Made by a program: the position numbers and the translations under genes. Under the pieces are notes generated by a model. That model had not been told where the DNA came from and did not search any database. It saw only the letters and a list, made by a program, of their open reading frames with translations. From Cubamyces lactineus (taxonomy: Eukaryota; Basidiomycota; Agaricomycetes; Polyporales; Polyporaceae): a stretch of 64,000 nt of DNA. Positions 21,609-33,503 of the stretch are shown here, in pieces (positions within the stretch are counted from its first letter, which is position 1; each line of letters begins with the position of its first letter). The stretch spans positions 1 to 64,000 of the forward strand of contig JACDTU010000015.1 in assembly GCA_022376465.1 (NCBI GenBank), given 5' to 3'.

Positions 21609-22799
21609 ATGTCCACCGCTACATTCGCGGAAGGGAACCTAGTCCCACATCAATCTCTGTATGCTATCCCTGCTGACACTCCGGAGAAGAAAAGGTAGTT
21701 TCGACTCGAATGTCAGTGTCATATAGTTGCCCTGGATCCTGACTAGCCTTGCATAGGCTTGCAACCCAGTACCTCTTCAAACGCGCACTATACGGCTGGA
21801 ACTCTGCGATCCCATCTGTGATCGATGTCAGCCAACTCACAAATGTCCTGGACGTCGCTGCGGGTACTTGCGCGTGGACCTTCGACTTCGCCTCTCTCCC
21901 CAGTGTCAGCGAGCGTCTCGCTGAGACTGCCGACAATCGGCTCCATCTCTACGCTTGCGATATCGAGACGCAGTTTTTCCCGGAGAAAGCTCTCACAGAT
22001 CAGCTGGGTATCACGATCTTCCAACAGGACGCGACTGCTCCGTTCCCGGAGCATCTGCGAGGAATGTTCGACCTTGTGCACGTTAGCTTCCTCTTCCTAT
22101 GCTTGAGGAAGGAGGGATGGCAAAAGGCCATGGCTCACTGCTACGACGCCCTGAGTACGTCAGGTCGTGCTTTCATGGCGAGTGCCCAGCAACCCTTTGA
22201 CTGAATGGACTGTTGTAGAGCTAGGAGGGATCTTGATGATTGACGAAGCCGACCCTGTCGTGTATTCTCGCCTGTCCTCCGTGCCCCCGGAAGATGCATC
22301 TGGGCACGACCTCGATAAAGCTCTCAGCATCAGTGGGTGGGTGGGCAAGGCGAACCGTATCTACGCTGGCATGGGTCTGGCAAACGGCTTCATCACAGAG
22401 TAGGCAAATGCCCTCCTTCTCCTTTCTCCGTTAAACTCAATGTTCCCCCACGGCGTCTTTGGCCTCAGCATCACATACCGCCTCTCAAGCCTACTGCGCA
22501 CCGCCGGCTTCGAGATCGAGTACACGACGCGTCATGTCGCTCCGTCCGGCCCGCTGTGTCGCGCTATCCTGCCCGCGCACGTCGCCGCGGAGTTCGAGGA
22601 GTTCACGGTGACCAACATGGAGTTCATCCTGAAGCACTTGGCCGCGTCGCTACTCGCCGTGGGCAAGCTCTGCAATCCGGATGGCACAGCTGTCGAGACT
22701 CAGGAAGCGATGGAGAGGATGGTGGCGGACGTTGCCGAGGGCTTTCGTGAGGAAGGTGGGGTGTCGATTGGGAGGTGCGTTGTAGCGAGAAAGGCGTGA
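21609..22799 (+). CDS. SAM-dependent methyltransferase 1 (4 exons)
   Basis: A class-I S-adenosylmethionine methyltransferase of 331 residues, likely cytosolic, acting on a small-molecule acceptor that cannot be named from sequence. Exons 21609-21694, 21757-22154, 22219-22399 and 22469-22799 are all GT-AG. Lengths (86, 398, 181 and 331 nt) are identical to those of the paralogue at 35434-36613, which strongly supports the model and the start. SAM motif I is NVLDVAAGT (about residues 58-66); an acidic motif-II region (LYACDIE) and a motif-IV-like FDLVHVSFL follow. The neighbour on the right is the penta-EF-hand gene (convergent), and then an adenylating enzyme. The pairing of this family with an adenylating enzyme recurs in set 2 (36.6/40.1 kb). 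A tailoring role in the locus pathway is inferred. Confidence 0.9.
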
Positions 22800-23056
22800 A
22801 GCGCATGCCCCTGGATTGTCGTGCGCTGGAACGGTAGTAGACCATCGTTGGGCACGCATGAGTAGCAATGCAGAGTATACATGGGCGCCCACACGGTCAT
22901 GAGGCGCTTACAGTGCAAGTCCTTCCAAGATCAGATAACCGACATACGTTACACATTCCGTTCTTCGCGATCAATACAATTCGGCAGAGTACTGCGAGCG
23001 TATCCTACACATGCTCTCCCTATCCATGTTTACGATGCCATACGTTGACCGCCCGC

Positions 23057-24248
23057 TCACGGCAAGCTGAGTACGGTGTGCATGAACTGCTCGTAGTTGA
23101 TCTGGATCCATCCGTCGCGATCCGTGTCGAGACGCTGGAATGACTCCGTGACCTGCTTGATCACGACACACGCGCGCACAAAACGGTCGAAGGTGATCCC
23201 CTCCGAGCGTGCTCCAGCCCCAGGCCCAGAGCCTTTCAATACATCTACCCCGATGTCGGGTAGATTCGTGAGCGATGACTTCGCAATGGTGCACAGACAG
23301 CAGAAGCCGGTCACGGGACTCACCGTATTTCCGCTCGACGAGCTGGATCAGCTGGGGCGAGAGGGTATACCCGAACTGACGGAGCGCTTCGTGCAGCTCG
23401 TTCGTGTCGATGGAGCCCGATTGGTCGCGATCGAAGTGACGGTAGACATTCTGCCAGTCCTTGATGTACTTCCACAGTCCGGCAAACTGGTAACAGTCAG
23501 GAATGTTGAGAATCCAACAGCGATGGAGATGAAAATGGTGCTGCTCCATCTTACCTCGTTAAAGCCAATGGTGCCGCTACGATCAGTGTCCTATACATCA
23601 CTCAGCGCTAGGTCGGTACATCTAATGCATGCTCACGAACGAATATAGTCATCAAGAGCTTGACGGTGTCGAGATCGAAGGCTATCATCAAGACGCCAGA
23701 CAGTGAGCACAACAGCGCATATACAGGCTCAGCACAGACACCCACGAGTCCAATCTCCGTTGATGAGTGCCTTCTCTGTATGAGCAACGTCATCGTACCA
23801 AGATCGCGCAGAACGACACAAGGGAAGAGTGGCTCACGCAGCTCGTGCACGGTGATGTGGCCCGATCGGTCCGTGTCCACAGCAGTGAACCAACTCCAGA
23901 GCCTAGAGAAGGACACAAAGTCAATCAGAGCCCTAGTGCAGGAACGCGTGGCGAAGATGAAGCTCACTGTGGATCTGCGCCAGGGGGCGGGCCAGAGTGC
24001 ATAGGGGCGAAGCCACCAGGCCCGGGGCCTCCGCCACCGTACCCGCTAGGCGCGCCCGGCGGGGGAGCGTAGCCACCACCGCCATATCCACCACCAGGAG
24101 CGCCGCCGCCGCCGTAGCCTCCTCCGTATCCTTGCTGCTACAATCACTCGTCAGCGTCGCGACCGACGGCTATCGCGCACGCGCGGAGGCGGCGACTCTT
24201 CATATGCATATACCATAGAAATAAGGAGACACTAACTCCGTAAGACAT
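23057..24248 (-). CDS. PEF1: Penta-EF-hand calcium-binding protein (peflin/ALG-2 type)
   Basis: A calcium-sensing adaptor of the PEF family; relatives act in ESCRT/COPII membrane traffic and cytokinesis. Exons: 24248-24237, 24137-23968, 23902-23838, 23775-23746, 23681-23641, 23590-23555, 23486-23324 and 23244-23057, giving 234 residues. The first exon encodes only MSYG, leading into a Gly/Pro/Tyr-rich N-terminus typical of peflin and ALG-2. Canonical EF loops are DTDRSGHITVHE (70-81), DTDRSGTIGFNE (107-118), DRDQSGSIDTNE (137-148) and DTDRDGWIQINY (212-223). The fourth hand (about 190-200, with a Gly-rich insert before it) is degenerate, as in the family. It is the one clearly housekeeping-type gene among the metabolic genes and is convergent with methyltransferase 1. 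Confidence 0.93.
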
Positions 24249-24887
24249 GGGTGCGTTAGTAGGGTCGATGTGGTGTGTCGCTGAGATAGCCTGATGTGAG
24301 ATCGAGTCGTCAGAGCGCAATACATGGACACGTAGAGGGCACGGAGAGCCTGTGAGCGTTGCCTGGCGTACCTTATATACGGTCCCGTTGGGGGACGTCT
24401 TGTGGTGGTAGTAGGAGACAAAGGAGGTGTACCGATTGCGGCACACTACACTGCCAGGGAGAGCCACTCGGCTGTGCCGAACACAGCCGCCCGCACTGTA
24501 TCGCTCATCGCATTCCCGAAAAGTACGGACTTGGCACGTCGGTGTGTCCTCCTGTCCGTGCGTTCGAATCGCCCGACATGCAAGGACGTTGCGTCTACTC
24601 ACTTGGTAGAAGTGCCGTGAAGCAAAACCGCATAGGAGAATGAGACACGGCATGCATGTTGTTGTCAATATCTTCAGGATATGTAGGAAGCGGCCCGTAC
24701 TACATCGAGGCGATGCAAGTACATACAATATGGCAATTCGCCAAAAGCTCGATATCCGGCACCTCCCATCCTTCTAATACGAATACCAGTACACCATGAC
24801 GCGACTCTACTGCCGACGATACTACGACACACCACGCAACCCATCCAGCGCCCCAGAGTCTCGACCCAACGCCACGCATCTACAGCT
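24249..24887. other. Intergenic between PEF1 and adenylating enzyme 1
   Basis: This is the PEF1 promoter side plus the 3' flank of the adenylating enzyme. No further gene was recognised. Confidence 0.4.
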
Positions 24888-27649
24888 CTACATCCTATCA
24901 AAGAACTCGCGCTGCTCGGGATGCACGTCCGTCTCCTCCCGCTTCGCATAAAGCCTCTCGATCTCGTCCGCATAGAGCGCGAGGCACGTCGCACGGCGCG
25001 GCGTGCCCTTGGGCGTGTACACCAGCGGCTTGTCCGGGGACGCGACGATGATCATCTGCGTATGCACGTCAGTACGTTGTGCGTGTGCGTAAGTGCATAT
25101 GCATGTGTGCAGTGTGTAGTGTGTACGGTGTCGATAGTGGCTAGGAACACGCACCTCCCGCTTAATGTGCGCGTACGCCGGCGCGCGCGCGTTCGCCTTT
25201 TCGATGGTCGGCCTGCAATAAAACACGCTCCGTCATCAATGCCGTATCGGCCGGATCGGGTCCACCTTTGCCATGATACATACCAGATTGAATCTTTGAA
25301 CTCCTTCATCTTCTGAGCGTCCCCGGGTGCGATGGTAGCGCTCGGCGCGGGCTCGACGAGCACCCCAGTCTGGATGCGGTGCCGCCCGAACATGATGGCG
25401 GACGCGACGTGAGGGTCCTGGGCGATCATCCCCTCTGGAGGGGGCGACAGCGGCGGGGAGGCATCAGCGACTATCCACTAGCAGCTTGGACGGTGTCTTA
25501 TTCTTGAGACGAACACGTACCGATGGGGACGGGATTGACCTACGCGAGCATGAGTGCAAGTGTGAGTGTAAGTGCATGGCCAGCGATGAGACGTCTGTGG
25601 GGTAGAAAGCGGAGGGAAAGGTACGGGGTACTCACGTTTTCGGCGGTCGAGAGCATAATCTGGTCGTCCTTCCGCCCAAACACCTTCCACCGCCCCGGGT
25701 CCGTCGGGTGGCGCTCCAACAGGTCTCCCACCGCGAACACCGGCGTTCCGTTCAGCTCGGAATTCGTGACGTGCGGGAAGCACGACTTAGTCGGCTAAAC
25801 CAGCGCGCTCTCGTCAGACCAATCGGCGCGGATGACGCGCCCCTCCTCCTCCTCTGTGTCGGATAAGTACGAAAGAGAAGGCGCGTACCAGCATGATAGG
25901 CTCGAAGATACCCGGAAGGCGCTCTTCAGGCGCGAGGTAGAACGTGATGTGATGCGAGAATTTGAAGTACTCCCATTCATCCACCGGGGGCGCGTCGCGC
26001 GGGATGAACATCGTCGCCGGCCCCACTTCCGTGCTGTGTCCGCAACATATGTATGTCAACTCTGGAAGCGCCGGGTACTACCAGGAATTCTGAAAGACGG
26101 AAACTTGCCTTCCCCAGAAGGGGTGCAGCGTCACCCCGGCTGTGGCGAGCATGTCGCCGATAGCCTTGTTCACTGAGGCGCCTGAGAAGATCTGGACGTG
26201 AGTGTGAGTTATAAAAGTGCAGCAGGTTGACGAGGAGACGTGGCGCATACGATGCAGTCGAGTGCCTTCAGAGTTGGGAGATTGGCTGGATCGCGCGCCC
26301 ATGCCTAGACCATATGGCTCCACGTTAGCAGCCGAAAAGCCACATCTCGCAGTTGAGGAGCGACGTACCTCGATGAAGACAGGGACGCAGAAGACAATGT
26401 TGCACTTGCACGCCGTCCACGCGTCCAGGAAATTGGCAGGTGTCGGGACTGTGGGCGACAAAGTGGGTGGATACAACGCGAACGCTGCGCCGCTCGTGAG
26501 CTACGGGGAGTGAGTGAGCGGGGTGACAGTGCGGAAATGCGTTGAACACTCACAGGCCACTGTTGGTGAAGAGCGCACCATCACAGGATCAGAACAGCCA
26601 GTGGATCATCAGATTGCAAGCCAACGCACAATTAGCGTCGCAAGGCCCATCGCATCTGTAATGTATGTAAGGGACGCGTCCACAGGCATGATGTACGTGT
26701 GCACCAGGACTCACGGAACATAGGGTTGGTATGCCCGGCGATGCGCTTCCCGGCCAAGTCAACCTCGCCGAAACCTACGAGAGAAGCCTCGGGACATTAG
26801 CACAAGACGAGGCGGGTTCAATTGCCAGACTTACATGGAATGTTGGCTAAGTTCACGAGACCGCGGCGGGTGATAGGTATAGGCTTCGGGAAGGCCGTGG
26901 TCCCTGGACGCGATCACATTCAGTCAGACACGAACGTCGAGGACCTACGATTCGGGCATACCAGAAGAGTGAAGAACAGCAGACACGTCACTGTCCCCGA
27001 TGTCCTTCATCGCGGCCTCCCCAGTGCCGTTCGCCGGCTTCGACATGTCTTCTGGGGTGATCATGGACACGATGTCCACCTTGAGACCTTTCTCAGCGAG
27101 GATCTCTGCCGCGGCGCGCGCGAGCTTCTGCATGCCATCATCCACGCTGACATACAGCTGGCACACCGCCATCTTCTCGAGCAGGTGGGCGGTCACGACG
27201 GCGCTGTTGCGGGGCGAGAGCGGGAACGCGATGTATCCGAGCGCCATGATCGCGACCTCCAGGTGGATGTAGCTGAGGGCATCTGACCGGCACAAAAACG
27301 AGTTCAGCGTAGGCTCCTGCGCGAATGAGGTAGCGCACCCACCCGAGAGCGCCATGATGCCTATAATCGGACGAGCATCATCGCCTTGCAATTTGCACGC
27401 GGAGCTGGTGTACCGTTCGAGTACGATGTCGGAGACAGCACTGATGGACTTCCACATACTTGCGTAGGTGATATCGTGCACCTCGCCGGTGGTGGGGTCG
27501 GCATACGTGAAGACAGGGTGACTAGGACTGTGCTGAGCATGATACTGGTACAAACGGGCGATAGACAAGCCGTGCTCGAACGGCGCGGCCTTGAAGGTCG
27601 GGTGGTTGACACCTTGCGGGGTGGGACGGCGGGATTCGGTGGTATCCAT
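24888..27649 (-). CDS. Stand-alone adenylate-forming enzyme 1 (15 exons)
   Basis: A member of the AMP-binding (ANL) superfamily, related to the A-domain of fungal NRPS-like reductases. It should activate a carboxylic acid as acyl-AMP; the substrate is unknown. Exons: 27649-27343, 27282-26962, 26903-26835, 26774-26715, 26655-26630, 26559-26554, 26500-26369, 26304-26251, 26191-26109, 26033-25889, 25794-25636, 25539-25521, 25434-25284, 25212-25155 and 25055-24888 (585 residues). The phosphate-binding loop is HSSGTTAFPK (from residue 207), WGSTEVG is the A5-type motif, and GRKDDQI and the terminal YTPKGTPRR (A10 lysine) are present. The protein ends right after the A-domain: no carrier or reductase domain follows. 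Intron 9 is GC-AG and exon 6 is only 6 nt. The paralogue at 40095-42763 has the same intron positions. Confidence 0.9.
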
Positions 27650-27703
27650 GTGAATGTGGGACTGGTGGAGACAAGAATGGGAGGCAGCCGAGTTGGGTGG
27701 GTC

Positions 27704-27711
27704 CTTTATAG
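27704..27711 (-). promoter_or_regulatory. TATA box of adenylating enzyme 1
   Basis: CTATAAAG on the minus strand lies about 55 bp before the chosen ATG (27649). This supports that start over the upstream in-frame ATGs that lie before the TATA box. Confidence 0.55.
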
Positions 27712-28703
27712 AGGAGGGATGTGAGCGCTTCCATGGCCCTCTACCGATGGCACAAGGTGCTCTTGCAATTGCCTGGACGAGCGCTGCCAGACGACCCGAC
27801 GGCATCGTGGTAGTACCGAGGGTCATCGCGGAGAGCAGCGCAAGGTACAAAAGGCCTATCGTGGAGCGCTAAGCTATAGTACCCCCAACAGGTATGCATA
27901 TCGCATTGAATGACACGATCTCGCAGCATGGGATGTGCTGGGGTTGCCCTGCGGCGGCAGGGAGTCTTTCACTCTGCCGCGGATACCTTGTCTGAGAGAT
28001 AGGTTGCGATTCTGGAGACCCTGGGCGGCATCATACAACAGGTGGATGCTGCGGATGGACAAGGTTCGCGATGGAGAGACTCCGAGAGTGCCGTTCATCA
28101 CAAAAGCCATGATGCAAGGACGATTGAAATGGAAGTTTCAAGGAAGAGGCCTCGTTGTTGCAGCTCCCCGCAGGCGAGCACTTCCCGCGCGGTATGGCAG
28201 ATATGGGGTCCAAAGCAAATAGAGGCATCAAGGAGCCTGATTGCTGGACGACGAAGGGGCGGCAGGTGATCCGAAGGGCCAAGAGATGAGTTACAGTATA
28301 GTACTACCACGAGTAGTAGGTACGTCCACCGTCTGAATCACAGGCGCCCAAATCCATTAGAGTGCAGCCACCGGCAGTTAGATTGATGACCGGACAGGGC
28401 ATCCCGCGAGCGCCGGCCGAAAAGCTCCGATGCCAATGACCTCGCATCTGTGCATAATCTCATCCATATACATCTCCTGCCATTCTTCAAGCTTTAACCA
28501 CTGCTCGAATCAGAGCGACAAGCCAGATACCGGATATGCGCAGTCGGAGAGGTATTTGATAAATCGCAACTCAGGCATCTCGTCGCCGTCAGTCCAACAC
28601 TGATTTCTCTGACAGGCAAAACAATCCTTCTTTCTGCTCTCTATCAATGTACATATGTGAAAATAGCGCTTCTGGATCATCGGTTGGCACCACTATGCCC
28701 AGG
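27712..28703. other. Intergenic
   Basis: This is the 3' flank of the UbiA gene and the upstream region of adenylating enzyme 1. No further gene was recognised. Confidence 0.35.
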
Positions 28704-29855
28704 CTAGGTCTCATGCCCGAGGACAATACTACTAGTAGTATGTTGGCTAAACACCCTGTGATACGCTGGGAGGGCGTGTGCGGATGTCAGCCAGACCTAC
28801 AGGCATCGTCAGTTTCGCTCTAATTAGGTCAATCTCTCCGCCGGAAAGAGAGGGAGACTAACGTTATACCAGTAAAACGCCACCTGGTACTCCCGCACCG
28901 TCTTCGCTCGCAGGTACAGCGCTCCCACGTACGTAGCGAGCGCCGTGAAGGCCGCCGCTGTGATGTATTCAAGGCCCCAAAACACGGAGAGCCCGAGGGA
29001 CCACGCAAGCAGCGGGAAGAGCACCGTGTACTTGGCCGCGTCGCCGAATACGATGGGGATCGTGCGCCGGCCGACGGCGCGGTCGCCCTCTACGTCTTTG
29101 AAGTCCTGTGCGTGAATCGTCGTTACGAAGATGCCGACGCTCGCGAGGATGGAGCACATGGCGATGCTGTCGAGTCGTCGAGGGTCTGAGCCTGTACGTC
29201 GTGATTTCCGAGCGTTGTGAGCGGCACATGGCTAACTCGTATCACTACCGAGTACTGAACAGGGGAGTAACCCACCAGCGATCAACGTCGCGCCCACCTC
29301 GAACGAGGAAAATCCAAGCCCGTTGACGACGTTGCGGACTGCCCAGTGCCCGCTGGCCGCGCCGAGGTCGTCATAGATGATTGTGAGCGCGATGTTGGCG
29401 ATGCTTGCATACACAGTCTGCACGCTGTAGAGCGCGGAGAGCCTCCAGCATACGGGCACAACCAGCCAGCGTAAAAGCCTGGCGCTGGCGAGGGTGATGC
29501 GTTGCGCGGGGATGGGCCGTTCGCGTTTGTTCAACGCGTCCTCCTGTGGGTCGACGGTCTGGTTCGAGAGGTCGAATTGGAGGACGTGGGTCCAGACCCA
29601 GAAGACGACGTGGGGGAGCCGAAGGATATTATCGATAGGCGCAGAGGCGATGGCCAGAGAAGTCTGTATGGTGTTGAGGTGAGTGCTTGGCGATGACAAT
29701 GGTGGCTTGGACGGGGCACCACTCACGACTGGGAAGACAGTCGTCTTGATATCGGACTTCGTGAACAAGAACAAAGTGTGCAGAAAGTGTGGGATGTCTC
29801 GCAGAGTGCGCAAGTCTCTCGCGAGCTGCCTGGAGAGAGCACTTGAAGACGGCAT
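28704..29855 (-). CDS. UbiA-family prenyltransferase or terpene cyclase 1 (4 exons)
   Basis: An integral membrane enzyme of the UbiA superfamily. Members transfer a prenyl chain to an aromatic or lipid acceptor, and some fungal members (such as Fma-TC of the fumagillin pathway) cyclise prenyl diphosphates; sequence alone does not decide here. Exons 29855-29727, 29663-29276, 29191-28863 and 28796-28704 give 312 residues. The first Mg-diphosphate motif is N77-x3-D81-x3-D85 (NQTVDPQED); the second is D202FKDVEGD209. Several hydrophobic helices follow, including PLLAWSLGLSVFWGLEY and AAAFTALATYVGALYL. The start is the ATG in frame with HFLHTLFLFTKSD, matched by the paralogue. It is divergent to the DUF6534 gene, the arrangement also seen in the pseudogene pair at 15.2-19.0 kb. 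Confidence 0.9.
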
Positions 29856-31724
29856 GTTGGTTGAGGGTACGTATCGACGTCCAAGTTCGTGCTGTACTGA
29901 CATGCGCGCTGTCAGGTTCGAACACATCCACTTAAAACCTTGCGTCGTCCAGCTCTACTGCCAGGCTTTGCACGAATCCTCTATCCATATTTGCAGGTAT
30001 CGCACCGGTGATGGACTATAGGACGCTGAGCATCCAGGGCACATCCAGCGCTTCCGCCCGCGGGCCGTTCAAGGTTACCGTTGGTCGCTGTACCACGTCT
30101 CTGGGACTGCGTCGCACCCACACAATCGCCGTATCATGGCATTGCCGCCTCGAGAGGCGTCTTCGTCGGAGCGATTGGCCAGACGGCCGCGGTTGCGATG
30201 TTCAGCCCATGACAGTGTATTTGTCCTGATCCTGGACGCAGCTTCCCGCTGGCGACCTTCCAGATTTTGGGCACGGCGCAGCACCACCTGGTCACATACG
30301 TGCGTAGTTCACTCGGTTGCTGAGATTGAGACAGAGATAGAAGGAGGGACGGCTATTCCGAGGTCTTTTCGCGGCGTCGGTGCCGTGTGCCGCACCGGCC
30401 GCGGGCACGGGCTGGTGCGTTCCGCGTACCAATCCCGACGTCTTGAACGTCATAGGTATGCAAAGTGCTGAATTGCGGAAGTCCTCCGGTAGCCATCTGC
30501 GGGGTATCTCTTGTAACAACGAACCGGGGGATACAGACATCACTTCTACTTACTGCGCACCATCGGAAGGACCGTCAGATTCGCCTCAATGGGATTAGAA
30601 CTCACGATAGATCGCAAGTACACGCTGGTCAGGGAACCTGCCGGCCATACATGAATGCACCCGGCACAATGCTGGTCCGAGATCATGTAGCCCATCTGGC
30701 GTCGGGCACGGAGGCAGGCCGCGCATCTGGATTCGGAGTTCGTGCGATTGCTGTGTAGTTCACGCGGTGAGTTCACTGCAGCTGACTCAGCGGCAATCAG
30801 TTGGAATGCCGGGCGCTCACACTGACGTTCGGTTCAACCCTCCATGGGCAGGAGTTGAATCCGCCTAACGGGCAGATATCGGCGAACCTGCTGTTCTCCT
30901 TGAACGTGAACGTCTGTTCCTATGGGAAAAGGTGCGCTCGGTTTAAACATGTTCCCTTTGTCGTCCCACGCGGCAATTCGTCGCAGGCTTGAGGTTGACG
31001 GTATCCTACTTCAGAACTTTCGGATCGGTGTTCCGGGGGTTCAAAGAGTGTAGAGTCCAAGTAGGTAATTGTCTCCAACTGTAGGAAGATTGAGGCGCGA
31101 ACTCAACCTCACAATCAGAGTTTCACTGACTGCTATGGAGCTTCATATGGCGACACTCGAATCTCCTTCTTAACTCGTTCATGATCATGACGCTTGTGCG
31201 AATGCTGGTTATTCCGCCGCCGCCGGAGCGATGACTCGCAATTAGAACAGCCTACATCCCTCATGCACGATTCTGTCCGCCCCCAATCTCCTCCAGCTGT
31301 CCATCTGTCCATCTCCCGGCAGCTATCAAAGAACATTCAACTTCGTGCCCATGGCAGGATAGCCTCCCACATCCTCGTGGTCCGTCCTCCCCCACGGTAC
31401 TTCAGATACTCTTACAGTATGCATCGCACCGCCTGGACCATGTAGCACTGCCGCCGCACGCCGCAGTCCACGTTCGTCCCTTCGCTTTAGGTTGTGTCCG
31501 TCGGCGTGAACCTAACGCAGCGCCAGAGACCATGATGGGTTCCGCATCGATCTTGCCCCACAACGGAAGCATGATTGTGGCATCCCTGGTCACATCCCTG
31601 CAGTGACGCATGCAAAAAGGGGGGCCCGGGGCACCGTGCGCATGCGGTTTGACATCAAACGAGCTCTTCAAGACTCATCCTTCTCTCTCTCCGTCGTCGA
31701 CATACAGTGACGGTCTCATAGCAC
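29856..31724. other. Divergent promoter region, UbiA 1 / DUF6534
   Basis: About 1.9 kb without a recognised gene. Short open frames show no family match. The right part (about 31500-31720) is the stretch still recognisable upstream of the DUF6534 pseudogene at 15.2-16.0 kb. Confidence 0.4.
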
Positions 31725-33503
31725 ATGAACAGTATGAGTGCCGCTGTTGACTATATCCCCATGCAAGTCCGCTTTTTGCACATTTTGCGTCGCGTATTGA
31801 CTCACCTCTATGCTCTAGAATCGTTCCTTTGGTGAGCGTTGGAGTTCATTGCTCCCGGTTCTGCTGCTAAAGCCCTCGCCTCCAGTTCATTGCTAATTCT
31901 ATGAATTGGCTGGCCCTTGGCGCGCTCTTCGTCCAGATTTGTAAGTCCCATGGACGTCTGCCGACGTGTTTCTTCGACGCTGAATCCCGTATAGACTACT
32001 ACACTCAGAATTTTCGGACGGACCAGCTGAAATGCCGCCTGGTCGGTACGTGAAGGCGCTTGTTGCGAGCTATCTGAGGGACACGCTTAACAACCCTTTC
32101 TTACCATACAGTCGGCTGTCTGTTATTCCTAGAGCTCGTTCAAACCGCAACGACGACGCACCAGGCGTGGTACTATGGCGTCACTTTGTGGGACAACCCT
32201 GCAGGGCTCGCCAAGTTCCCCTGGTCCGCTATCACGGTGCCCATGATGGCAGGGATCAGTGCGTCGTATAGTTTCTCACTGATGTCGTATGCACTAATCC
32301 GACCCACTCGAACTCGAACCCAAACAGTTGCCGCCGTGGCGCAGATGTTCTATGCATGGCGTATCTGGTTGCTGGCCCCGGATCTGGCGTTCAAGTGCAT
32401 GGCCATTCTAGTCATTCTGGTGAGAAATTCTCCGAATTTGCCGCATCCGTTAATTCGTTACTGAGCTGGGGTGCGTCATCCGTAGCTTGCGCTCCTTCAA
32501 TCCATTACAGCCACAGCGACCTCGATCATCGTGAGTCTCTCTCATAAACGCCCGATAGGAGATATTGACCGACATGGTACTTCCATAGTTTGCACTGTAT
32601 CTCAACCCGCAAAAGCTCCTCGAGCTCCATCCTGGATTTGAGCTATGGGTGTCGTCCAGTTTCGTCGCCGACGTCCTCATCGCCGGATCTATGCTGTGGA
32701 TTGTGCGTCTCCCTCATTGTCTATCCCCCCGCGATCCTTCACATTAGATCATCATGTTCTCGTAGCTGTACACGGCCAAGACCAGGAACACATGGTCGCG
32801 CTCGAACAACATCATTGGACGGTTGATTGGCATCACCGTCGGAACGGGCTTGGCGCTTGCCCTCTGTGGGGCCTTGACCATGGCCTTGTTTTCTACGACC
32901 AAGGGTGCGAGCTTCCAATATGTACCTGCGTATGTTTCTCCACCTCTTCCACATTTTCTAGTCACATACTGACCTGCGGATTGAAAGCGCGTACATCTGG
33001 GGTAAACTGTAGGTGTAATCCACTCGTGCGTCAATGCCCGGCCTGCGACGAGAAGCCTGACGGCCATCACTACGCGTATACTGGCAGGTACTCGAACAGT
33101 GTCCTAGTTAGCCTCAATTCTCGACCGCACACCGGCTCCCTGGAGAACAACAAGGTCGAGTGCGAGTCGTACCCGCTCGGGATCCACGTCGCGCACCAAG
33201 TTGAAGTGTTCCGCAGCCTTGACGACGAGCGGGGCACCGGAGCTACCACCACGACGTCCACTGGTGGATGGATGGGAGCGGTACGTGACTTCTCGTAGTA
33301 CTACCATGCTATCGGAGTGCGGCGGAGCTTACGAGATCGATGGTTGTCTGACGTACTACTCACTTTAGCGCAAGTCGACGTCTAACGTAGGCACGGCTGG
33401 CAGTAACAGTAACAGGGCCATCCAGCCGCCATTCGCGGTCAAGGTCGACACTGTGCCTCAGCAAGATATATTCGCATCTTCCAAGGACTTCACGTCAGCG
33501 TGA
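31725..33503 (+). CDS. DUF6534-family multi-spanning membrane protein (12 exons)
   Basis: A predicted seven-helix-like membrane protein of a family abundant in Agaricomycetes; its function is unknown. Exons: 31725-31762, 31819-31831, 31886-31940, 31995-32045, 32112-32258, 32328-32419, 32486-32530, 32589-32702, 32766-32929, 32988-33008, 33088-33280 and 33369-33503 (355 residues, in frame). The first two exons are less certain, as they need a GC-AG intron and a 13-nt exon. Helices are visible in MNWLALGALFVQIYYY, VGCLLFLELVQ, CMAILVILLALLQSIT, SSSFVADVLIAGSMLWI and LIGITVGTGLALALCGAL. The C-terminal YSNSVLVSLNSR block is the DUF6534 signature. The tail is polar and Ser/Thr-rich. It pairs divergently with UbiA 1. 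Confidence 0.85.

Noticed and set aside
24000..24135. Glycine-rich repeats as a tandem-repeat locus
   Set aside because: They are the coding sequence of the Gly/Pro/Tyr-rich N-terminus of the penta-EF-hand protein.
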